A DNA stretch of 64,000 nucleotides from Rehmannia glutinosa (Eukaryota; Streptophyta; Magnoliopsida; Lamiales; Orobanchaceae): contig CM071930.1 in assembly GCA_016081115.2 (NCBI GenBank), positions 35,851,641-35,915,640 on the forward strand, in the 5' to 3' direction. Both the position numbers and the translations under genes were made by a program. Positions 12,814 to 25,100 of this stretch are shown piece by piece (positions within the stretch are counted from its first letter, which is position 1; each line of letters starts with the position of its first letter). Under the pieces are notes generated by a model. It ran no database searches, was not told the origin of the DNA, and was given only the letters and a program-made list of their open reading frames with translations.

Positions 12814-12826
12814 AAAAAGGGGGAAA
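12814..12826 (+). other. polypurine tract of element A
   Basis: AAAAAGGGGGAAA, preceded by GGCATCATC and one base before the TGTTGGG of the 3' LTR. This is the expected plus-strand priming site. Confidence 0.85.
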
Positions 12827-12827
12827 T

Positions 12828-14374
12828 TGTTGGGAAATTTATTGTTTAAATTTTGATGAATGCCATGTAAAACTTAGAATAGGAAGTTGGCACCCCATTT
12901 TTGTTGTAAACGCATTGTAACAAATAGGCTGGTCAAAGCTGAGTTAAGTCGGCTATGGCTAAACATGCAAGAAGACAATCGGAGACTAGAAGGAAGACTC
13001 ATTGCGGACATCCGAGTATGGCAAAGAAGAGAAGACAGAAGTCGATCAAGGTGCAGCAGTAAAGTATCGATCAAGTCAACTCAAGATAGCCAAGTCTCAA
13101 GTTGAAGTGACAGAAGAGTCATTCAATGATTGAAAGTGACTCTAAGTCATCCGGGAAAGCAAGGAAACGCATCAAGTCGAGATAATCGAAAGAGATCCGT
13201 TGCACGTAAATCAAGAGAATTACTTAAACAAGTAATACCTCCATGCTACCTTTCTCGAAGTGCTCACCCGAGAAGCGTGCAAAGGGAATGAACCAATGGG
13301 AAGCACTACACCGTGTCGAGAACTCGAAAAGTCAAGAACAATTCATACGAGGAAGTGGCAATTCCAAGGATCGCAACAAGACAAGCCAACGACCACAAGT
13401 GACTTTCAAAAATAAGCTATCTCTTCAACGGGCAGATTTTTGAAAGATCACTATAAAAGGCCGAGGAATGACTACGAGAGGAGGTTACAAACGTTACTCC
13501 AACCACGAACATTCAAGCAAATATTTGAATCAGTAACCTAAGATATTCTCAAATCATTCAAGATTAATCCTCAAGCCTACACTACGAAGAAAATCAATCC
13601 AACACTCACCTGTGAAGGAAAGATAACTTCAATCGATTGAAGAGGAAATTGTTGAAGAATCAAGGGGTCTACATTCCACGAAGGATTGTAGGAAGGTTCA
13701 AGGTCGAACTAGTCTCGAGTTTTAGGAGGGCTTCGTGATCAAATCCAAAGAGCTTGAGCAAGTGAGTCAGTAGCAAGCGCACCTGTGAAGAAGAAGCCGA
13801 GTCATACGAGAAGCCGCCTAAGTGATCAAGGCATCTTGATCGAGTCCCAAAGGATCAAGTCACCGTGTGATCAAAGACTTGTATCCGGATCGTTACCACT
13901 TTGTATACTGATCAATACCTAGTGGATTCCTCCAGGAGTTGGAGAAGAGAGGAGTAGAAGAATTACCCCATCTTCGAACCTCTATAAAAACTTATCGTGT
14001 CATTTACATTTCAACACTTTAATTCCTGCATCTTATTTGTTTAATTCTGCTGACATATTTGCTATCCAACTGATAATCTCTAAGTACTTAAACCAAGCAT
14101 TAAATCATTACTAAACCAAACTTAAGGGTGTTAAGTCTTCCGCTAAAAACAAACCACAACTTGAGCTAATTCGATCTTAACAAATGAGTTATTCTATCAA
14201 CAATCGATCAAGTCTGTTGAGTGACTAACTCTCTGATTAACTAAATTGGTCATGTCACCAAGGACACAACTGTAGTATCAACTCGAACTTTTAAAAGGAC
14301 CAAAAGTGAAAATTTGGTAAGGTTTATTCAACCCCCCCTTCTAAACCTTACACTCACACCCCTTGGGACCTACA
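12828..14374 (+). repeat. 3' LTR of element A (1547 bp)
   Basis: It starts TGTTGGGAAATTT next to the PPT and ends CCTACA, followed by the TSD agctc at 14375. A TATAAAAGG box lies at 13452. It differs from the 5' LTR mostly by short indels. Confidence 0.93.
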
Positions 14375-15903
14375 AGCTCCTTCCCAGACGTCATCTTCAG
14401 CAGCACCTTCCCAATTCCAGCCACGTCGGAAGTTGAAGAGTTTCCCATGTGGAGGCTCCTCCCGAAATGGGGTATACGTGAGAAAGCGTCGATCCGAGCA
14501 CACGTGATGAGTCGTAATCGTGTCAACAAACCACTCCCTAGGGTTATCCACTAGGTTAGCTTCAAAACAACAAAGAGACAAGTCCAATTCGGACATTCCT
14601 TCCTCAATAACCAAGTTAGCTCCGGATTGTTTTCCCTTGTTCTTAGGGGCATCCCAACAGTCCTTCTGTTTGTGTCCAGGCCTACCATAATTGTGGCAAT
14701 TTCCGCAAACTTCTTGGCTTTCTTGTTATTGGGTTTAGCCTTATTGCTATTCCCCGGGTGCTTGCATTTCTTATTCGTATTAGATTCTGCCAAATTAGCA
14801 TTTGCCTCCATCGAGGTCTTACCATGCTTGACATTTGATTGCCTATTGCCTTCTTCAATGCGCAATTTCACAATCAAATCCTCCAAGCACAGTTGCTTCT
14901 TCTTATGCTTGAGATAGTTTTTGAAATCCCTCCAACTAGGCGGCAACTTTTCAGTAATTGCAGCCACTTGGAAGGTTTCACACAACTGCATCCCTTCAGC
15001 ATGGATGTTGTGCAAAAGTCAACTGCAATTCTTGGAGTTGACTCATAACAGTCCTGGTGTCAACCATCACATACTCCAAGAATCGCCGACAATGAACTTC
15101 TTGGTGCCGGCATCCTCCGTTCGTACTTTTTTGTCCAACGAGATCCGCAGATCCTCGGCAGATACCTTTGAACGAGGTATACACACCGTACAACGCATTA
15201 TCCAACCCATTAAGGATGTAATGCTTGCACAAGTAGTCCCCTTGACCCCATGCATCAAGGGCAGCCCTACGATCCATATTGGTATCGTGCTGGGGCAACA
15301 ACAGAGGGTCCTTTTTAACCTCACCAAGCTTAGGGTTGTCGATAAAAGAACATCTTTTCTTTGCCATGTGTTAAAATTAAGTCCGTAAACTTTTCCGCCT
15401 TTCGGCATGGGCAGCCACAGTTGCTAGAACAGGTGTGATCGAAGGTGTTGCCAACACTGACGAAACACCCACGGCAGATGCAGAACCATGTGAAGCCTGA
15501 AGTGAGGCCACAGGTGTGGTCACACTGAATGCCACACTCGCTGGAACATCAGAAAACTGGGGTATGCCAGAAGGTGTGGTAACACCATAGGCCACACTCG
15601 CTCGAACATTAGAATATCGGGTGTGCTGGAAGGTGTGGTCACACCCCCCACGTATTAATCGAGCATATCCGAGCAGAGGTGTCTTTGAACACTTCCCACA
15701 ATCGTTGGAATGTTTGGAAACAGAGGTGTGACAGAAAGTGTTGTCACACCCCCCACAGTCATCGAAACAGGAGCAGGAATAGGTGTTGGCGAGTGTGGCG
15801 AAGGTGTGGTCACACCAAAAGCGGAACAATGAAAACAAAGTGTTGTCATACCCGAGGCCACACCTACTGAATCAATAGCCATTGCGTTGCTTGAAGATGG
15901 CAT
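14375..15903 (-). pseudogene. gag and protease part of copia element H, frameshifted
   Basis: On the minus strand the likely start ATG is at 15903 (MPSSSNAMAIDS). A Val/Thr/Pro-rich N-terminal part with repeated GVTTPS-like units runs to about 15420. The UBN2-type gag domain follows: YILNGLDNALYGVY and EDAGTKKFIVG, then MSQLQELQL, and CETFQVAAITEKLPPSW near 14970. A basic linker (KHGKTSMEANANLAES) leads to a zinc-knuckle region near 14640-14700, where the cysteines are blurred by frameshifts. The protease start NPREWFVDT is near 14530, and the end is KMTSGKEL at 14375. Several frames are needed, so the gene is dead. It continues at 345-1. Confidence 0.82.
15417..15870. repeat. roughly 60-bp repeats with palindromic GGTGTGGTCACACC cores inside H gag
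   Basis: Copies of AGGTGTGGTCACAC or close variants lie at 15512, 15571, 15631 and 15802, with degenerate ones near 15724-15750 and 15840. The first three are 59-60 bp apart. Each core is an imperfect palindrome and encodes the GVTTP-type unit on the minus strand. Confidence 0.7.
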
Positions 15904-15934
15904 TAGTCCAAATTACAAACAAGAGTCTTAAAAT

Positions 15935-16588
15935 TGTTGGGATTACAATCAAAATCAGAGGGATACAACAGGGTATAATTCGAACTAACAAACGTCTATT
16001 ACAAATAAAGCGAAAAGAAAGCAGTAAAACAAGTCGAGGCAAGCGAACTCTTTCTTTAAGACTCTTGTTGCCCCGTCACGATGCTCACGGTTACAGGCAA
16101 TGAGTCTCCGAAGATACAACGACTTTGGTAAAGGATAGGAGCACCACAAATCCTTCTACCCGGCGAACTGAGATTAGTGAGGCCTGAGGTGATGTCAACA
16201 CCCTGACGTAACACTTCCTGTGCAATGCAGATTTTTAAGTGACAGACTATGAATGTGTATGCACGAAATTTTTCTGTGTTTGTGATGTATGTTGCATGAA
16301 ACCACTGAATGGAGGGGCTCCAATATATAGGGAAAACACAAGGGTTCCTCCTAAGGAAAACCCCAATGATTTGGACTCAATTATGTCCATCAATCCTCAA
16401 TCAAATCCTTCCTATTTTAGATTGATTTGTGCCAAGTTAAACCTTCCAATTGTGGCCTCAATTGGTTTAGGAATGATTTGATGCACTCAATCATGTTACC
16501 ATAAATTGGTGATTTGAGTCAAAGTTGCCTATTTAACGGATAAAATCAAGCAACTTACCAAACACTGGATTTGACCAATCTACCAACA
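15935..16588 (-). repeat. 5' LTR of copia element H (654 bp)
   Basis: It is bounded by TGTTGG (15935) and CCAACA (16588). On the minus strand it lies just upstream of the gag start. It holds a minus-strand TATATAT box at about 16323-16330 (ccctatatattgg on that strand). The partner LTR is outside the window, so the boundaries rest on the terminal inverted hexamers and position only. No PBS of the initiator tRNA-Met type was found next to it. Confidence 0.6.
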
Positions 16589-16825
16589 TTCCACATATGT
16601 TGGATACATTTCCTACAAATATACCTTTCCAAGTATCCATTTGTGTATCGATTTCTCACTCACCCATAAATGATTTTTTGAAAATAATTGCACCACTCGT
16701 TTCCAAAATTAACGAGTTCCCACACTTGGAATTTCGGCTTAACAAAACCGATTTTCCAACACCCACTAAAGTACAAATAGAATAGGGATGAGACATGTAG
16801 TTTATATAACCCAAAATAAAGAGAT
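16589..16825. other. AT-rich DNA between LTR H and the MITE, no gene seen
   Basis: About 240 bp of AT-rich sequence. A short plus-strand frame at 16597-16785 has no recognisable features. The last nine bases (taaagagat, 16817-16825) are the left TSD of the MITE. Confidence 0.5.
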
Positions 16826-17419
16826 GGGTGACGCTATTCACACACCCAAAATTGATGAATATACCACCTTTATATAATTACAAAAATGTCATGCACTTAA
16901 AAGACTATATTACTCTTACTTAAAGAAGTTCTAATACACCCACATCATTCACCCACATTCTTCTTCTTCTTGAACAAAGTTGAATTTTTTTTCTATAAAC
17001 CCTCCTCAAATTGTTGCTGATATGGACAATAAAGTATTCATATCCCCACATAATGAATGTATATTCTTAGTTTATAGAATAAAATATGTCATTTCTCAAA
17101 TTTTCAGGTTGAAAAATATTGTCGGATAGTAGCAGTACGACACTTGGCACGATCACACACTTTGACAAAAAATCCATCGTGCCATCGTGCCATGTGGCAT
17201 GATCGCCAAAAAATCATAATCCATCATACCATCGTGTGATGTAGAATATGACAGAAAACCCATCGTGTCATTGTGCCACCTAGGATTTTTTGTGCAAGAG
17301 TAAAATTAAAAATTATGCGAGGTGCGTTTAGTAATTATATTATATTTTAAAAAGTTGGTAGGGGTGTATTTAGTAAGTGAGTGTATTCATCAATTTTGGA
17401 GGTGTGAATAGCGCCACCC
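16826..17419. mobile_element. 594-bp Mutator-type MITE
   Basis: The left end GGGTGACGCTATTCACAC and the right end, read inversely as GGGTGGCGCTATTCACAC, form terminal inverted repeats of roughly 40 bp with a few mismatches, including AAAATTGATGAATA. The flanks are taaagagat (16817-16825) and taaaaagat (17420-17428), a 9-bp TSD with one mismatch, as expected for Mutator-like elements. There is no coding. The middle (about 17140-17290) holds imperfect repeats of ccatcgtgccat. Confidence 0.85.
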
Positions 17420-17428
17420 TAAAAAGAT

Positions 17429-17841
17429 ACCGCCTATACCCAAATCTAAATTGAGGTTTTCATTGGGAAGCCAACGAAGGCTTTCCACAAATCGAGATTG
17501 GTTGTATCATAAGGACATGGGATTTAAAAAAAAAAGGTATATCACATCTTTCACTTTGAAAGTATGAATATAATATGAACTTTAATTAATAATATTTTCA
17601 TTAGAGTAACTATCTTCAAATATCTTTTATTGTTTTTAGCGAATTAAACTTTTTTTAAGTAGCAAATTAAAACTCTTACACATTGACAAATTACTATGTT
17701 TTAATACATTGATCATGTTAATTTTACTTACAAGATAAATTATGTCATATATTTTCTCTCTTCTCCACCATATTTCGAACTTTTATTTTCCATTATTTTT
17801 CTCCGGCGTACTTATTAACATCACAAATTAAACTTAAATAT
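17429..17841. other. AT-rich intergenic DNA, no feature recognised
   Basis: About 410 bp with A/T runs and no ORF or repeat that I recognise. Its last bases (aatat, 17837-17841) resemble the five bases after element C (aatac, 60168-60172), the probable target duplication. Confidence 0.5.
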
Positions 17842-18099
17842 TGATGGCAGATTACTACAAGTTAACGGGGTTGACCAAAATCCTCTTCCCGAGAAGGAAG
17901 TCTTCACATCAGTCCTCTTCCCGAAAGGAATGTCTTCAAGCCTTCTTCTCCTTCAAATGGAAAATCATTTGATGGGAACTTATCTGCACACACGCGCAAA
18001 CGTTAGAGGGCCTCAGTGGTTGTCCCAGGGAGAATCCTTTGACGCTCAAGTCAGCATGGTGAACGAGAGAATAATAGTACACGAATAATGTATAATAAA
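17842..18099 (-). repeat. 3' LTR of element C, left part
   Basis: It matches the start of 59640-60167, e.g. ggcagatnactncaagt, cctcttcccga and gcgcaaacgttagaggg. It is broken at 18099 by element B; the last five bases ataaa are the TSD. Confidence 0.8.
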
Positions 18100-19653
18100 T
18101 GTTAGGAATTTTATTGTTTAGATTTTGATGAATGCCATGTAAAACTTAGAATAGAAAGTTGGCACCCCAATTCTTGCTGTAAAATGCATTGTAACAATTA
18201 GAGTGGCCAAGCCGAGTTAAGTCGGCTACGCCTAACATGCAAGAAGACAATCAAGATTGGAAGGAAGACTCTGCTGAGACAGTGAGTATGGCAAAGAAGA
18301 GTAGACGGAACTCTATCAAGAAGCAAACAGATGCGGCTAAGTGGAGTATCGATCAAGTCAACTCGAGAAAAGCCAAGTCTCAAGTTGAAGTGACAAGAGT
18401 CATCCAATGATTGGAAGCCGACTCTAAGTCACCTGGGAAAGCAAAGAAATGCGATCAAGTCGAGATAATCAAAAAGATCCGTTGCAGACGGAAATCAAGA
18501 GAATTACTTAAACAAAGTAATATCTCCATACCACCTTTCATGGAGTGCTCAGTCCCGCGTGCAAATGGAATGAACCAATGAGAAGCACTACACCGTGTCG
18601 AACTCGAAAAGGTGAAAGAACAATTCATACGAGGAAATGGCAATTCCAAGGATCGCAACAAGACAAGCCAACGATCGCAAGTGACTTTCAAAAATAAGCC
18701 TATCTCTTCAACGGGCAAATTTTTGAAAGATCACTATAAAAGGCCGAGGAATGACTCGAGAGAAGGTTACACGAACCACGAACATTCAAGAAATCATTTA
18801 AACTATAACCAAAAATACTCTCAAATCATTCAAGATTAATCCTCAAGCCTACATTACGAAGTACATCAATCCAACACTCACCCGTGAAGGAAAGAGAACT
18901 TCAATCGGTTGAAGAGGAAACTTTTGAAGAAAAGGGTCTACATTCCATGAAGGATTGTAGGAAGGTTCAAGGTCGAACCAAGTCTTAAGCTTTTGGAGGG
19001 CTTCGTGATCAAATCCAAAGAGCTTGAGCAAGTGAGTCAGTAGTAGCAAGGCAAAACCTGTGAAGAAGGCTTCGAGTCGTTTGAGAAGCCACCGAGTGAT
19101 CAAGGCGTCTCCCGATCGAGTCCCAAAGGATCAAGTCACCGTGTGATCAAGACTTGTATCTGGATCAAGTTACCACTTTGTAAACCGATCATTACCTAGT
19201 GGATTCCTCCAGAGTTGGAGAAGAGAGGAGTAGAAGAATTACCCCATCTTCGAACCTCTATAAAAATTTCACTGTGTCATTCACATTTCAAAGATTTTAA
19301 TTCTGCATTTTTAACTCGCTTATATATGCTTTGATAAATTTGCTATCCATTTGACAATACAAGTACTAAACCCAAAGACTAAACTCTTACTTAATCAAAC
19401 TTAAGGGTGTTAAGTCTTCCGTTGAAAACAAAACCACCACTGAGTTAATTTAGAGTCAACAAAATGAGTTATTCCATCAACGGCTCGGTTGAGTCTTGAA
19501 AGACTAACTCTACTTGATTGACTAAATCGATCATCCATCAAGGACACAAATGTGAAGAATCAACTCGTATTTTTAAAAGGACTAAATCGAAAATTTGGTA
19601 AGGTTTATTCAACCCCCTTCTAAACCTTACACTTACACCCCTTGGGACCTACA
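18100..19653 (+). repeat. 5' LTR of element B (1554 bp)
   Basis: TGTTAGG at 18100, CCTACA at 19653. TATAAAAGG at 18735-18743 and a second TATAAAAA near 19260. Pairs with 30617-32179. Confidence 0.92.
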
Positions 19654-19655
19654 AG

Positions 19656-19667
19656 TGGTATCGGAGC
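19656..19667 (+). other. primer-binding site of element B
   Basis: TGGTATCGGAGC, identical to that of A, two bases after the LTR. Confidence 0.85.
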
Positions 19668-19779
19668 GGTTGGTTCATTGAACCCTCCGCACCGTTCTTG
19701 AACTAGATCTCCAAACTTTTCAAAGTCCGCTTTAGTACTTAAACTTTCGAAACTCTTTTTATCATTAAAAGTTATTATA

Positions 19780-22140
19780 ATGGAAGCAAATTTGACACGC
19801 ATCCCTATGTTCACTATTGAAGAATTTGATGATTGGAAAATTCGTATGCGAGCTCATCTATCAAAGATTACATGATGAGATGTGGATAGTGATAGAAGAT
19901 GGGCCTCTGCAAATCTTAAAGGTGAACACAAAATTGCACGAAGAGTTGCAAATGAAGGAGAAAGAAAATGTTGCTCCCGGACAGTCATGGTTGAAAAACC
20001 AAGAACCGAGTGGACAAAGGATGACAGAAAAAGATACAACCTGACAATGTAGCCAAGGACATCCTTTACAAAACCTTGACAAAGCCATGTTCAATAAAGT
20101 CAAATCATTCAAAACGGCTAAAGAAATCTGGGACAAGTTTCGACATTGATTTGTGAAGGCTCGAGCAAATCAAAGAAAACAAATTATCAAAATGGTCATC
20201 TGAAAAATTTGAGAACTTTAAAATGATCTCGGAGAAAACCCTGGATCAACTAGACGCTTCGGTTCACGAAATCACAAATGAGTCATGCACTTGCACTTGG
20301 AAAGGAATATACACAGAGGAAAATGTGTATGAAGATCCTAAAAAGTCTTCCAAATGAATGGGAAATGAAGGTCATGGCACTCGAGACATTCCATGGACCT
20401 ATCAAAGACATCCAACCATGAGTTATTCTCGGACCTCAAAGCCTACGAGTTTGAGCCGAGAAGAAAAGACCCGAGAAGAGACAAATGTACCCAAAACAAA
20501 TTTGCTCTAATTGTTAAAGATGTGAAGAGAGCCGAGGTCAAAGAAGTCATTGACCCGAAAGAAATAGCCCGATGGTTAAAAGATTCAACAAGTTCTTTAA
20601 TAAGAACTACAAGAGAGGAAAGGGTGAATCTTCCGGAAGACACTCACTCCCTCCAAATCAAGGGAAGATAGGCCAACCAAGAGAATGATCATCAAAAAGT
20701 TGAGTATCAAAGGGGACAATCCAAGAATGGAAAGAGTCGATCAAAAGGTTAAATATCTATGATGGAATCAGAGACAACCAGGTCACTATGCCATTGATCG
20801 GTCCATATCCTGTAGTCAACAAATACAGGGGATGAAGAAGAAAGGAAGGTCTTGAGAGAAAGAAAGAAGACAAGAAAGGAAAAAGGCAATGATGGTCAGA
20901 GAGATCAAAAACAAACCAAGTCAAGAGAGACAAATGACTCGAGAAAAGAAGCCGACTACTCAAGTGACTCAAAGAAGAAGCCCGATCCGCTTGATGGCCA
21001 AAGAACGAGATCAACTCGACCAAGAAGATGAGGTACAATCTAACTCAACAAACTCGGACACTAGTGATAGTGATCGTGACACACACACTTCATCACCCAC
21101 TCGATCTTTATGATTCATTAGGCAAAATGATGAAAGATTTTGAATACATTAAATCCTCACACACACTATTGAATGAGGAAAACAACGACTAAAAGTCAAA
21201 ACTCAAAGCTGACTAAGGAGCCGAGTACTCTAAGTCAAATAGCCGATGAGAATGAAAGTTTAAAGGCCGAAAATGCTAAATTAATAAAGCAGAAATTGCT
21301 TTGCTATAGAAAAGAGGAGAATGACCTCAAGAATGTTATTGCCTCATTCACTAAGGCATCTAAATCATTGGATGATCTTATTATGAGTCAAAGAGAATGT
21401 GGAGACAAGACAGGCTTAGGATTTAATTCCTCTCGTATATGTCAAACCTCAAAAGTAATTTTGGAAAAAGGATCTTCAAGTCATGAAGAGTCCGAAAAAT
21501 CCAAAACTCTAAATGTTGCACACACATTCACTCCAAAGCACAATAACAAGCAAACTGGCCTTGGTTACAAAGGAAAAGGAAAACAAATGGATGAGTGTCT
21601 TTGAAACAATGAGAAGAGATTCACTTTAGTCCTCAAAGAAACTCCTAACAAAAATACTCAGTAAAAGGAAGCAGAGCTACCAAAAATCCCGGAAAATCCA
21701 TAAAAGAAATACATATGATGGGAATGGTAGAAAATATCCAAGCCAAGCTGATTGGAATAATGTGAACTATCAAAGATAGACTTATGGAATATAAGCCCAA
21801 ATGGAAAAGGCCAAGAACTCAAGAAAGGCCATTCCAAAAGTATAAGAGCTTTCATCAAAGACACCTATGCACCTAGGCATCACACTCAAAGTCACCACAA
21901 CTACCCAAGAAAGGCAATTGCTAAAACACATATGCAGCATACAAAAAGAGACAATTTGTATGAACCTAGAATCCCCAAGCAATTTGCCAGGATTAATTAT
22001 GATTATGGCATCGATAGATGGCAACCCCTTAGAGTCAAATCATTTGGCTATAAGTTGGTTGGATCATCTTACAATTCTAACCCCTCGACCCGCACAAGTA
22101 TGGGTACCTAAAACTTAATTTCCTTGATTGCGTTCAAGGA
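19780..22140 (+). pseudogene. gag of Sirevirus-like element B, frameshifted
   Basis: ATG at 19780 opens MEANLTRIPMF. The capsid-like region runs to about 20480 with several frame changes. The zinc-knuckle region near 20760-20810 keeps the frame context RQPGHYAID but has lost its cysteines (first replaced by a stop, second by Gln, last by Arg), so RNA binding would fail. A coiled coil follows (about 21110-21360), ending SQRECGDKTGLGF at about 21385-21424. A degraded basic linker leads to the protease. Confidence 0.8.
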
Positions 22141-25100
22141 ATGATGCCAAGGAACCTGGTACATGGATAGTGGTTGTTCCGCACATGACAGAAACAAGAA
22201 AAATCTGTCAAAATTCAAGGAAGTTAAAGGAGCAAAAGTCATATTTGGTGGAAATGAAGCTCCTGGTGAAATAAGAGGCATTGGATCCATCAAGAGGAAT
22301 GGATTAGAAATCACAGACGCGTTGCATATGTTGAAGGACTCAACTTCAACCTCGCTAAGCATCGATCCAACTCGCGTGACAAGGGCTACAACGTTGGATT
22401 CAACATGGGAATATGCCAAATCAAAGATATTGAATCAAATGAAATTGTCTTTGCAAGGATGTAGACGAGAAAAATATGTATGTAGTGGATTGGTCAACCG
22501 CAACACCCAAAGACTGCCTACTAGCAAAAGAGCACAAATTGAATCAAGTTGGTTGTGGCACAAAAAGTCCGTCATCCGAATTTCAAAACGATTAACAAGC
22601 TTGCGAAGTAATCTTGTAGAAGGACTTCCAAACTCGGTATACAAGAAGGAGAGTATATGTGACGCATGTCGAAGGGAAAACAAATCAAGTCGTCATTCAA
22701 AGAAAAGACATGCCCATCTTCAACAAGAATATTGCATATGCTTCATATGGATCTATTTGGCCAATGGAACCAAACAAAGATAAGTGGAAAGAAATACACC
22801 TTGGTGGTAGTAGATGACTACTCAAGATATACATGGACAATATTCATGTGTAAGAAGAAAGAAACTCTACAAAAACTACCACAAATGGTGATGAAGAGGA
22901 TTCAAAACGAGAAGAGTCAAACCATTATCAAAATAAGATCGTATTGAGGAACCGAGTTTGTCAATGGAATAATAACTCGATTGTGTTGAAAATGGTATTG
23001 GTCATGAACTATCGAAGAAGAACTCCACAAAGAAAATGGAGTTGCGAAAGAAGAATAGAACCCTCAAAGAAGCGAAGGACCATGTTAGGTGGGCAGGTTA
23101 CCAAAAAGATTTTGGGTCAAGCAATCAACACAAACTTGCTACACCCAAAACGGATGTATGATAAATAGACAACACAAAGACTCCTATGAGATCCGGACTG
23201 GAAGAAAACCAAATGTTGCATATTTCGAGAATATTTGGATGTAAATGCTTAATCCACAACAATGGCAAAGACAATCTAAAGGCCTTTGATGCTAAAGTCG
23301 ATGAAGGTATCTTCCTAGGATACTCAAAAAGCAAGGCCTACAGGATACTTAACAAAAGAACTATGGTTACGTAAGAATCCATTTATGTGGTATTCGATGA
23401 GCCAAATGTAAATGGAGAAGACATTGAAGAGTCACCGATAAGTGAATCATCCAACCATACGAGAAGAATCCCTATTTGTCAAGCCAAGGAATTATCAATT
23501 CGAAGAAGAAGATGAGATTGCTTGAATCTCAAAAACAATGTGGAGAATTTGCGGCTAAATGACTACGAGAGAGTCGACCACAAAGAACACAAATGCAAGT
23601 CGATCAATCCGCTAACTTACTCCAACTCGATGTAAGATGGCCGAGAAATCATCCACGAGAACTTGTCATTGGAGATATAAGAGAAGGTGTCAAAACAAGA
23701 TCGAACTCAACAAGAAGCCATGTTCACATGCTTCATCTCACAAATAGAGCCCAAAGACGTGTCACAAGCCTTGACGACACACACCGGATTCAAGCTATGC
23801 AAGAAGAGTCAATCGGTTTGAAAGAAATAAAGTATGGGAATTAGTGCAAAGACCCATACATCAAAATGTTATTGGCACCAAATGGGTGTTCGAAATAAGA
23901 TGAACGAGGAAGGTTACTGTGGTAAGAAACAAAGCAAGACTAGTAGCCAAAGGATATTGCCAAGAAGAAGGGATAGATTTTGATGAAACATTTGCCCTCG
24001 TAGCAAGATTGGAAGCTATAAGGATGTTTCTTGCCTATCTTTGCTCACAAGGATTTCATTGTATATCGATGGATGTAAAAAGTGCATTCCTAAATGGTTT
24101 ATTGGAAGAAGAAGTGTATGTTGAACAACCTCCGTGGATTTGAGCGAGAAAACTCTTGGAGATAAGGTATACAAACTCAAGAAAGCTCTATATGGATTGA
24201 AACAGGCACCCAGAGCATGGTATGATACTTTGTCACAATTCCTAACCGAAAATGGATTCACAAAAGGAAAAGTAGATAGAACACTATTCAGAATTCAAGA
24301 CAAAAAGAGTATACTTTGCTTGTTCAAATATATGTGGATGACATCATTTTTGGATCCACAAACAAAGAGTCAGTGAAAAGTTTTCAAACCTCATGCAAAG
24401 TAAATTTGAAATGAGCATGATGGGAGAGGTGACATTCTTCCTTGGACTTCAAGTGACACACCAAGGATGGAACCTTCATAAGTCAAACAAAATACACCGA
24501 GAGATTTAATGAAGAAGTTTGGTATGGAGGAGAAGTCTTACGAAAAATACCAATGAACACATCACAAAATGGACATGGATGCGGATGGCAAGCCCAGTAG
24601 ATCAAACAAGATACGAGCACTTATTGGATCATTGCTCTATCTCACAAAGCAAGCGGGCGGATATCACCTTTGATGTAGGTGTATGTGCAAGATTTCAATC
24701 TGCTCCAAAAGAGAGCCATATGACAAAGAAATAAGAGAATATTGAGATACTTGAAAGGAAGCCAAGAAGTTGGATTATGGTATCCGAAAGAAGGTGGATT
24801 CAAGCTAATTGGCTATTGATTCTAACTATCTTTGGATGTAGAGTGGATAGGAAGAGCACTTCGGCACATGTCAAATGCTAGAAACAGTGATTTCTGGTTT
24901 AGCAAGAAGCAAAATTCAATAGCCATCTCTCTACCGCTGAAATACATACATGGGCGGTGTTGTGCCCAAGTCCTATGGATGAGACAAAGAATGAGAGACT
25001 ATGAAGTTGATGAAAAAGAAATTCCAATCATGTGTGATAACACAAGTGCAATAGCAATCACCCAAAATCTGTGTTGCACTCAAGAACAAAGCATATTGAT

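Larger units (their letters stand above)
346..14374 (+). mobile_element. Sirevirus-like Ty1/copia retrotransposon A, full length
   Basis: Both LTRs start TGTTGGGAAATTT and end GGGACCTACA. The flanking 5-bp duplication is agctc at 341-345 and 14375-14379. Order: LTR 346-1913, PBS 1916, gag, pol (protease, integrase, RT, RNase H), a long third ORF, PPT 12814, LTR 12828-14374. The 14-kb size, a gag with a long coiled coil ending in GDKTGLGF, and an extra ORF between pol and the 3' LTR are Sirevirus (SIRE/Maximus) traits. All three reading frames carry frameshifts and stops. The element sits inside the pol of element H and is closely related to B. Confidence 0.93.
1..16588 (-). mobile_element. 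Ty1/copia LTR retrotransposon H, minus strand, split by element A and open at the left edge
   Basis: The element reads right to left: 5' LTR (15935-16588), gag start near 15903, protease region down to 14375, then after element A (346-14374) the GAG-pre-integrase region at 345-1. Integrase, RT, RNase H and the 3' LTR must lie left of the window. The two halves join in one reading frame once A and one copy of its TSD (agctc, 341-345 and 14375-14379) are removed, which proves they belong together. Gag and GAG-pre-integrase residues resemble the TNT1/Tork branch of copia elements. Gag carries frameshifts, so the copy is dead. Confidence 0.85.

Noticed and set aside
14921..15388. 155-codon plus-strand frame across H gag
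   Set aside because: The minus strand carries recognisable gag residues in the same stretch.
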